Of a DNA stretch of 64,000 bases, positions 59,561-64,000 are shown in pieces. The position numbers and the translations under genes are program-made. Position 1 is the first letter of the stretch. Each line of letters starts with the position of its first letter. Below the pieces are notes generated by a model, which was not told where the DNA came from, searched no databases, and was given only the letters and a program-made list of their open reading frames with translations. The stretch comes from Streptomyces sp. NBC_01669 (GTDB lineage: Bacteria > Actinomycetota > Actinomycetes > Streptomycetales > Streptomycetaceae), in contig NZ_JAPEQG010000001.1 of the NCBI RefSeq assembly GCF_026339735.1, forward strand, positions 4,836,001-4,900,000, in the 5' to 3' direction.

Positions 59561-59592
59561 GGGCAAGGGACCACGAGGGGAGTCCCTTGCCC
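59561..59592. terminator. 11-bp stem hairpin
   Basis: GGGCAAGGGAC (59561-59571) pairs with GTCCCTTGCCC (59582-59592) around 10 bases. GAAAAAAC precedes it, so on the minus strand the stem is followed by GTTTTTTC, a proper T-tract. It therefore acts best as a minus-strand terminator, insulating the XRE operon from transcription entering upstream. Confidence 0.75.
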
Positions 59593-59639
59593 GTGAAGTC
59601 GTCGTGCGCCCGCGCGCCCGTTCAGGCCCGCAACGAGTC

Positions 59640-59675
59640 GTAGCCCTTCACGACGGGGGATGCGTGAAGGGCTAC
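59640..59675. terminator. 13-bp stem hairpin
   Basis: GTAGCCCTTCACG (59640-59652) pairs perfectly with CGTGAAGGGCTAC (59663-59675) around a 10-base loop. No T-tract on the plus side. With the hairpin at 59561 it brackets about 50 bases, which could be a terminator pair or the ends of a structured RNA. Confidence 0.6.
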
Positions 59676-59914
59676 TCGTACATTATGACCATTGATCACG
59701 CCGTCATCAACTGACCGGCTGGTCAGTGTGTCCACCACGCGCGCCAAGATCGCACTCATGTTCGGGTGCGACGCGTCATCTCCCCTGTCCGGTCCGGGAA
59801 ATCTCTCGCGGCTACCATAGAGATGATGGCTCGCACCATGAGAGTTTCTTTTTCGGTCAACGACGTCAGAGAAACCTTCAGTCGCTTCTCGCCGCGGGCC
59901 CGGAAGAGGTGCAA

Positions 59915-60250
59915 ATGCCCCAAGGAACCCCTCCGCATGCTGCCGACCGGCTCGATGACGACGACTACCCCGCCTACACCATGGGCCGAGCTGCGGAGAT
60001 GATCGGCGCCACGCCCGGTTTCCTCCGGGCGATCGGCGAAGCGCGCCTGATCACGCCCCTGCGGTCCGAGGGCGGCCACCGCCGCTACTCCCGCTACCAG
60101 TTGCGCATTGCCGCCCGTGCCCGCGAACTCGTCGACGGCGGCACGCCGATCGAGGCCGCCTGTCGCATCGTCATCCTGGAGGACCAGCTCGAAGAGGCCC
60201 TGCGCCTCAACGCGGAGCTGCGCCGGCCGGTGGCGGGTTCGGGGTCCTGA
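59915..60250 (+). CDS. MerR-like HTH regulator
   Basis: A 111-residue DNA-binding protein. YTMGRAAEMIGATPGFLRAIGEARLI and then EGGHRRYSRYQLRIAARARELVDGG is a minimal MerR winged helix. A C-terminal helix (IVILEDQLEEALRLNAELRR) probably dimerises it. No effector domain. GAAGAGGTG precedes ATG 59915. It lies upstream of the cold-shock and DEAD-box helicase genes, a grouping conserved in Streptomyces, and may regulate them. The first 20 residues are acidic. Confidence 0.87.
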   Translation: MPQGTPPHAADRLDDDDYPAYTMGRAAEMIGATPGFLRAIGEARLITPLRSEGGHRRYSRYQLRIAARARELVDGGTPIEAACRIVILEDQLEEALRLNAELRRPVAGSGS

Positions 60251-60572
60251 GGCCGGGCCCCGGCGCCGGGGCTCCGCGCCGGGGCGCATATCTGTTGTCG
60301 CAAGCACAGAATTTTATGCAATGCGCGATGAGGGTTTATGACGTGCCGGACGGAGTGTAATTACGCGCCGCGCGCGGTCGCATCCACCGTGCTACGGTGG
60401 ATGTCAGTTGCAGTTGTGGTTCCCAAAACTCCAAGTGCTCTTGTCACCACAATTGGCTGATGAGCGCGCTTATGTATTTCCGGCATCATCATTCCGGACG
60501 GGGTAATCATTGCGGCGACGCGGGACCGGCACAGTGCGGGTCCCCGGGCACTGCCCCAGAAGGAGATAAAAC
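60251..60572 (+). promoter_or_regulatory. cold-shock gene upstream region with structured 5' leader
   Basis: The 322 bases include a hairpin ATCCACCG-TGCTA-CGGTGGAT at 60382-60402 and a longer-range TTGTGGT/ACCACAA pairing (about 60414-60461). The stretch is more AT-rich than its surroundings (for example GTAATTACG, GAATTTTATGC). Long structured leaders are a known way to thermoregulate cold-shock genes. No ORF is supported. It ends in AAGGAG, six bases before the csp ATG. Confidence 0.55.
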
Positions 60573-60776
60573 ATGGCTACTGGCACCGTCAAGTGGTTCA
60601 ACGCGGAAAAGGGCTTCGGCTTCATCGAGCAGGACGGTGGCGGCGCTGACGTCTTCGCCCACTACTCGAACATCGCCGCGAGTGGCTTCCGTGAGCTGCA
60701 GGAGGGCCAGAAGGTGAACTTCGACGTCACGCAGGGCCAGAAGGGCCCGCAGGCGGAGAACATCACCCCCGCGTGA
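60573..60776 (+). CDS. cold-shock protein (CspA family)
   Basis: A 67-residue single cold-shock domain. RNP1 is KGFGFI at about 14-19 and RNP2 is VFAHYS at 27-32. It binds single-stranded RNA/DNA and acts as an RNA chaperone. Perfect AAGGAG upstream. It is the middle gene of the MerR/Csp/DEAD set; a very strong terminator follows, so it is probably highly expressed as a short mRNA. Confidence 0.96.
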   Translation: MATGTVKWFNAEKGFGFIEQDGGGADVFAHYSNIAASGFRELQEGQKVNFDVTQGQKGPQAENITPA

Positions 60777-60821
60777 TCCTGCAGATGCTCCGGCGCCTGA
60801 CGCGCTGAGACGCACTTGCGC

Positions 60822-60868
60822 AGCTGGGGCCCGCACCTTCGGGTGCGGGCCCCAGCTCGTTTCTTTTT
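60822..60868 (+). terminator. strong intrinsic terminator of the cold-shock gene
   Basis: A 16-bp stem (AGCTGGGGCCCGCACC and its complement) is capped by a TTCG tetraloop and followed by CGTTTCTTTTT, a nearly ideal rho-independent terminator. Stem 60822-60837 and 60842-60857. Confidence 0.93.
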
Positions 60869-60936
60869 CCGGGCCCGCATCCGTGCGCCGGCCCCCAGCT
60901 CGTTGCTTGTCCGGGCCCGCACCCGTGTGCCGGCCC
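60851..60936 (+). repeat. 42-base tandem duplication of the terminator tail
   Basis: Two units share CCCAGCTCGTT, then CTT, then CCGGGCCCGCA-CCGTG-GCCGGCCCC with a 42-base period (unit starts near 60851 and 60893). The second unit lacks the upstream stem arm. It looks like local duplication after the csp terminator. Confidence 0.65.
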
Positions 60937-60949
60937 CGTCCCTGTGACG

Positions 60950-60974
60950 GACACGGTTCACCATCCACCGTGTC
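60950..60974. promoter_or_regulatory. 8-bp inverted repeat upstream of the DEAD-box helicase
   Basis: GACACGGT (60950-60957) and ACCGTGTC (60967-60974) form a perfect dyad with a 9-base spacer, about 130 bases before the helicase start. It could be an operator or a small stem in the leader; the nearby MerR-like protein is a candidate binder. Confidence 0.4.
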
Positions 60975-61101
60975 GGACACGGCTCACTTTTCGCAGCCGG
61001 GCTTCGTCCACGCATTTCATCGGCCCGTTCTTGCGATTCCTGCGCCGCTTCGCTGCCGCGCGGAATTCCTCGATACGCGCCATATCGAGGAAGGGTTCTC
61101 C

Positions 61102-62568
61102 TTGAACCGCTCAACTCGCACGAACGACCGCTACTCCGGCAACCGCGGCGGAGCCCCGAGCCGTTCCGGTTCCGGCTACCGTTCCGGTTCCGGTTCCGGT
61201 TCCCGATATCGCTCCGGTTCCGGTGGCTACGGCCGCCGGCCCGCCGCCAAGCAGGGCGAGTTCGCCCTGCCGAAGACCATCACTCCGGCGCTGCCCGCCG
61301 TCGAGGCCTTCGCCGACCTGGACCTGCCCGCGCCCCTGCTGGCGGCGCTCGCCGCCGAGGGCGTGACCGAGCCGTTCCCGATCCAGGCCGCCACCCTGCC
61401 GAACTCGCTCGCCGGGCGCGACGTGCTCGGCCGCGGCCGCACCGGCTCCGGCAAGACGCTCGCCTTCGGCCTCGCCCTGCTGGCCCGTACCGCGGGACGG
61501 CGCGCCGAGGCCCGGCACCCGCTGGCCCTGGTCCTCGTCCCGACCCGGGAGCTGGCCCAGCAGGTCACCGACGCGCTCACCCCGTACGCCAAGTCGCTGA
61601 GGCTGCGCCTTGCGACCGTCGTCGGCGGCATGTCGATCGGCCGGCAGGCCGGCGCGCTGCGTGGCGGCGCCGAAGTCGTCGTCGCCACGCCGGGCCGGCT
61701 CAAGGACCTCATCGAGCGCGGCGACTGCCGACTGGACCAGGTCTCCATCACCGTCCTCGACGAGGCCGACCAGATGGCCGACATGGGGTTCATGCCGCAG
61801 GTCACCGAGCTGCTCGACCAGGTGCAGCCGGAGGGGCAGCGGATGCTCTTCTCGGCCACCCTCGACCGCAACGTCGACCTGCTGGTCCGCCGCTATCTGC
61901 ACGACCCGGTGGTCCACTCCGTCGACCCGGCGGCCGGTGCGGTGACGACGATGGAACACCACGTGCTGTACGTCCACGGCGCGGACAAGTACGCCACCAC
62001 GACGGAGATCGCGGCCCGCGACGGCCGGGTGATCATGTTCCTGGACACCAAGCATGCCGTGGACAAGCTCACCGACCACCTCCTGAACAGCGGCGTACGG
62101 GCCGCAGCCCTGCACGGCGGCAAGTCGCAGCCGCAGCGCACCCGCACCCTCAGCCGGTTCAAGACCGGACATGTCACGGTGCTGGTCGCCACGAACGTGG
62201 CGGCGCGCGGCATCCACGTCGACAACCTCGACCTCGTCGTCAACGTCGACCCGCCGAGCGACCACAAGGACTACCTGCACCGCGGCGGCCGCACCGCCCG
62301 CGCCGGTGAGTCCGGCTCCGTCGTCACGCTGGTGCTGCCGGGCCAGCGCCGCGAGATGACGCGTCTGATGGCCGACGCCGGCATCATCCCGAAGATCGCC
62401 CAGGTCCGCTCCGGCGAGGCCGAGCTGAGCCGGATCACCGGCGCGCAGGCGCCCTCGGGTGTGCCCGTCACCATCACGGCGCCGGCGACGGAGCGTCCCA
62501 GGAGCGGCGGTTCGTCGTCCCGCGGCCGCCGCAACCGCCGCCCGGCACCGGCGCGCCGCACCACCTGA
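61102..62568 (+). CDS. DEAD-box RNA helicase
   Basis: A 488-residue ATP-dependent RNA helicase. Q-motif region FADLDLPAPLLAALAAEGVTEPFPIQAATLP; motif I GRTGSGKT, Ia PTRELAQQ, II DEAD in VLDEADQMADMGF, III SAT, V TNVAARGIH, VI HRGGRTARAG. The N-terminus (about residues 12-50) is a repetitive Arg/Ser/Gly tract (RSGSG units) and the C-terminus is Arg-rich, both likely RNA-binding. Start is TTG 61102 with AGGAAGGG upstream. It is in the cold-shock neighbourhood and probably unwinds RNA at low temperature. Confidence 0.95.
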   Translation: MNRSTRTNDRYSGNRGGAPSRSGSGYRSGSGSGSRYRSGSGGYGRRPAAKQGEFALPKTITPALPAVEAFADLDLPAPLLAALAAEGVTEPFPIQAATLPNSLAGRDVLGRGRTGSGKTLAFGLALLARTAGRRAEARHPLALVLVPTRELAQQVTDALTPYAKSLRLRLATVVGGMSIGRQAGALRGGAEVVVATPGRLKDLIERGDCRLDQVSITVLDEADQMADMGFMPQVTELLDQVQPEGQRMLFSATLDRNVDLLVRRYLHDPVVHSVDPAAGAVTTMEHHVLYVHGADKYATTTEIAARDGRVIMFLDTKHAVDKLTDHLLNSGVRAAALHGGKSQPQRTRTLSRFKTGHVTVLVATNVAARGIHVDNLDLVVNVDPPSDHKDYLHRGGRTARAGESGSVVTLVLPGQRREMTRLMADAGIIPKIAQVRSGEAELSRITGAQAPSGVPVTITAPATERPRSGGSSSRGRRNRRPAPARRTT

Positions 62569-62693
62569 CCGGAGACGGGCGGGCCGGGTCGAAGGAATCA
62601 CGAAGTCCCTCACCCGCAGCGCTCGTTCGACGATCCGCGTGTCGCCGGTCCCGTCGTGCATCGGCGGATCGCGCCGACCGCCCGTACGCGTAT

Positions 62694-62735
62694 CCGCCGA
62701 GCGGCCACGGCAGTCCTGCCGTGGCCGCTCGGCGG
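62694..62735. terminator. bidirectional 19-bp hairpin between helicase and fluC genes
   Basis: CCGCCGAGCGGCCACGGCA pairs perfectly with its complement at 62717-62735 around a GTCC loop. It lies between convergent genes; no T-tract, but the stem is exceptionally stable. Confidence 0.8.
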
Positions 62736-62799
62736 TGCGGGTGGCGGAGTCGCGGGTGACGCCACACCCGTTGACGTACGCGGGAAGAGTGAGGGGGTG

Positions 62800-63174
62800 T
62801 CACTGCCAGAGTGCCTCCGCGACCGCGACCCCGGCGAACACCGCACCCAGCGCCGCCACCACGCTCGCCACGACATTGGTCGCCGCGTAGAACTTCGCCC
62901 CGTCCTCGGCCAGCCGCAGCGTCTCGTAACCGAACGTCGAATACGTCGTCAGCGCCCCGCACAGCCCCGTACCGACGAACAGCTGCACCTGCGACGAGGC
63001 GGCACCGGCCGCCACCGCGCCGGTCAGCAGCCCCAGCAGCAGGGATCCCGCCACGTTCACCACGAACGTCCCCCACGGGAAGACCGTGTCGTGCCGGACC
63101 TGGACCGCACGGTCGGTCAGATAGCGGAGCGGGGCGCCGATCGCAGCGCCGACGATCACGAGCAGCCAGGGCAC
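62800..63174 (-). CDS. crcB: FluC/CrcB fluoride channel, subunit 1
   Basis: A 124-residue protein with four membrane helices. GAAIGAPLRYL, VNVAGSLLLGLLTG and GTGLCGALTTYSTFGYE are the FluC signatures, with the pore Asn and the GxxG-TTxST region. FluC subunits assemble as antiparallel dimers that export F-. A second crcB lies two genes upstream on the same strand, as in heterodimer-forming species. Its start overlaps the DUF190 stop by about 19 bases. Confidence 0.94.
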   Translation of the reverse strand: MPWLLVIVGAAIGAPLRYLTDRAVQVRHDTVFPWGTFVVNVAGSLLLGLLTGAVAAGAASSQVQLFVGTGLCGALTTYSTFGYETLRLAEDGAKFYAATNVVASVVAALGAVFAGVAVAEALWQ

Positions 63175-63536
63175 CGGCCCTCCTCCCGTCCGCCGCGGCG
63201 GACGATCTCGCAGGCGTCGAGGACGACGACGCCGTCCCCGGTCAGTTCGTCGATGAGCGGCAGGAACGCGCGGATCCGGTCCTCGGTGTCCACGATCACG
63301 ACCGCCACCGGCAGGTCCTCGCTCAGCGACAGCAGTCGCTGGGTGTGGATCCGTGACGAGGCGCCGAACCCCTCGATGCCACGGAACGCACTCGCACCCG
63401 CCAGCCCGGCACGGTGCGCCCGGTGCACGATCTCCGCATAGACGGGGCGGTGGTGCCAGACGTCGGACTCCCCGACCAGGATCGTCAGCCGCAGCCCCTG
63501 CTCGGCCGCCCCGGCCGGCTCCGTCTCCCTCGTCAT
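63156..63536 (-). CDS. DUF190 family protein
   Basis: A 126-residue protein with the DUF190 pattern GLRLTILVGESDVWHHRPVYAEIVHRAHRAGLAGASAFRGIEGFG and HTQRLLSLSEDLPVAVVIVD, a PII-like ferredoxin fold. DUF190 proteins are often encoded with CrcB and are thought to be regulatory, but the ligand is unknown. It overlaps both neighbours (ATGA with the upstream crcB, 19 bases with the downstream one), so the three are one translation-coupled unit. The C-terminus ends CPGCS. Confidence 0.92.
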   Translation of the reverse strand: MTRETEPAGAAEQGLRLTILVGESDVWHHRPVYAEIVHRAHRAGLAGASAFRGIEGFGASSRIHTQRLLSLSEDLPVAVVIVDTEDRIRAFLPLIDELTGDGVVVLDACEIVRRGGREEGRCPGCS

Positions 63537-63997
63537 GGCTGCCTCCACGCCAGCACGCGGCGGGTCACCCACACCGCACTCCACACCGCGGCGAGGGCCG
63601 CCAGCAGCGTCAGCCCGAGATACGCGATGCCGGTACGGGCCCGGCCGCTGTCCACCAGCCGTTCGATGTCCGCGGCGTACGTGGAGAACGTGGTGAACCC
63701 GCCCAGCACCCCCGTACCGAAGAACGGGCGCACCAGCCGGTGTGCCGCCCATACGTCGCTGATCAGGACCATGAACACGCCGATCACCGCGCACCCGAGG
63801 ACGTTCACGACCAGCGTCGTCCAGGGGAAGCCGCCCGGCGGGGTGACCCAGATCAGCGACGCCCCGTATCGGGCGGTCGCTCCGGCGGCGCCGCCGAGGG
63901 CGATGACGCCGAGGACGGGCCCCTGCCCCTTCGACCGCCGGGTGCGCTGCCCGGGTACGGGCGCGACGCGCCCGTTGCGGTCGGAACCCTCCGTCAC
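63533..63997 (-). CDS. crcB: FluC/CrcB fluoride channel, subunit 2
   Basis: A 154-residue protein with four helices after a 25-residue basic N-terminal extension (RNGRVAPVPGQRTRRSKG). GGAAGATARYGASL, VNVLGCAVIGVFM and GTGVLGGFTTFSTYA mark it as FluC. It is longer than subunit 1, consistent with a distinct partner subunit. The GTG start lies at the window edge (63997-63995), so its ribosome site and any fluoride riboswitch are outside the window; a longer gene cannot be excluded. Confidence 0.9.
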   Translation of the reverse strand: MTEGSDRNGRVAPVPGQRTRRSKGQGPVLGVIALGGAAGATARYGASLIWVTPPGGFPWTTLVVNVLGCAVIGVFMVLISDVWAAHRLVRPFFGTGVLGGFTTFSTYAADIERLVDSGRARTGIAYLGLTLLAALAAVWSAVWVTRRVLAWRQP

Positions 63998-64000
63998 GGG

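Larger units (their letters stand above)
59354..59914. other. 561-base region with two strong hairpins, no supported protein gene
   Basis: It contains the promoter side of the XRE operon (59354 onward), two long hairpins at 59561-59592 and 59640-59675, and the upstream region of the MerR-like gene. An in-frame ATG at 59726 would lengthen that gene but lacks a ribosome site. A structured small RNA between the hairpins is possible; I cannot name one. Confidence 0.5.

Noticed and set aside
1..64000. CRISPR arrays, rRNA, tRNA or a secondary-metabolite cluster core
   Set aside because: No regularly spaced direct repeats of CRISPR type, no rRNA-like or cloverleaf sequence, and no polyketide or peptide synthetase, terpene cyclase or similar gene was found.

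Overview
This is high-GC actinobacterial DNA and almost certainly part of a Streptomyces chromosome. The codons are strongly G/C in the third position, many genes start with GTG or TTG, and several starts look leaderless. Many encoded families are typical of the genus (DUF6126, SAV_915, MAB_1171c, CE1758/CE1759, auxiliary TrpRS). I see no rRNA, tRNA or CRISPR, and no biosynthetic cluster core. It reads as chromosomal core/accessory DNA with one complete insertion sequence and several small non-autonomous repeats.

Layout. 1-13 kb: the end of a PhoX-like phosphatase, an APC permease, an S4 RNA-binding protein, a FUSC transporter, DUF2630, an MDR oxidoreductase, an EEP phosphodiesterase, membrane proteins, a MerR-PP2C fusion, UspA, and an FMN reductase/luciferase-like pair. 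13-18 kb: a tryptophanyl-tRNA synthetase behind a ribosome-mediated attenuator with a WW leader peptide, a gap holding gene remnants, a NarL-type two-component system and a methyltransferase. 18-30 kb: a four-gene minus-strand array (OB-fold membrane protein, flotillin, 1668-residue AAA+ ATPase, RCK-2TM-RCK channel-like protein) with a divergent PucR-type regulator. 30-36.6 kb: an MFS exporter, SAV_915, TerB, a BlaI/M56 pair and a DDE insertion sequence. 36.6-41.2 kb: a KhtTU-like K+/H+ antiporter, a second flotillin/OB-fold pair and a peroxiredoxin. 41.3-47.6 kb: a hydrolase, a TetR/MFS pair with tandem operators, a SpoIIE phosphatase, YunG and GNAT. 47.6-56.2 kb: a GT-C-like membrane protein, a molybdopterin oxidoreductase, three overlapping sugar/methyl-transfer genes, an OmpR-type two-component system and a nucleotide-sugar epimerase. 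56.4-59.4 kb: a XRE / HExxH peptidase / MAB_1171c / PAP2-like operon. 59.9-62.6 kb: MerR, cold-shock protein and DEAD-box helicase. 62.8-64 kb: paired FluC fluoride channels around a DUF190 protein.

The most striking unit is the flotillin system. Both flotillin modules have the same TGCCGG-N3-CCGGCA palindrome upstream, in a similar sequence context. This suggests one regulator, plausibly the divergent PucR protein, controls both. The first module adds a giant AAA+ ATPase and an RCK protein with a GMGD pore-like loop. The second lies next to a KhtTU-like antiporter, and a TerB gene lies between the two. Together these suggest a membrane-microdomain, K+ and envelope-stress system. That link is inference. 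The clearest regulatory element is the trpS attenuator, with leader peptide, alternative stems and terminator all readable. Mobile DNA includes an IS that starts in the stop codon of the M56 gene, two MITE-like elements, and a small palindromic repeat carried in frame inside the giant ATPase.
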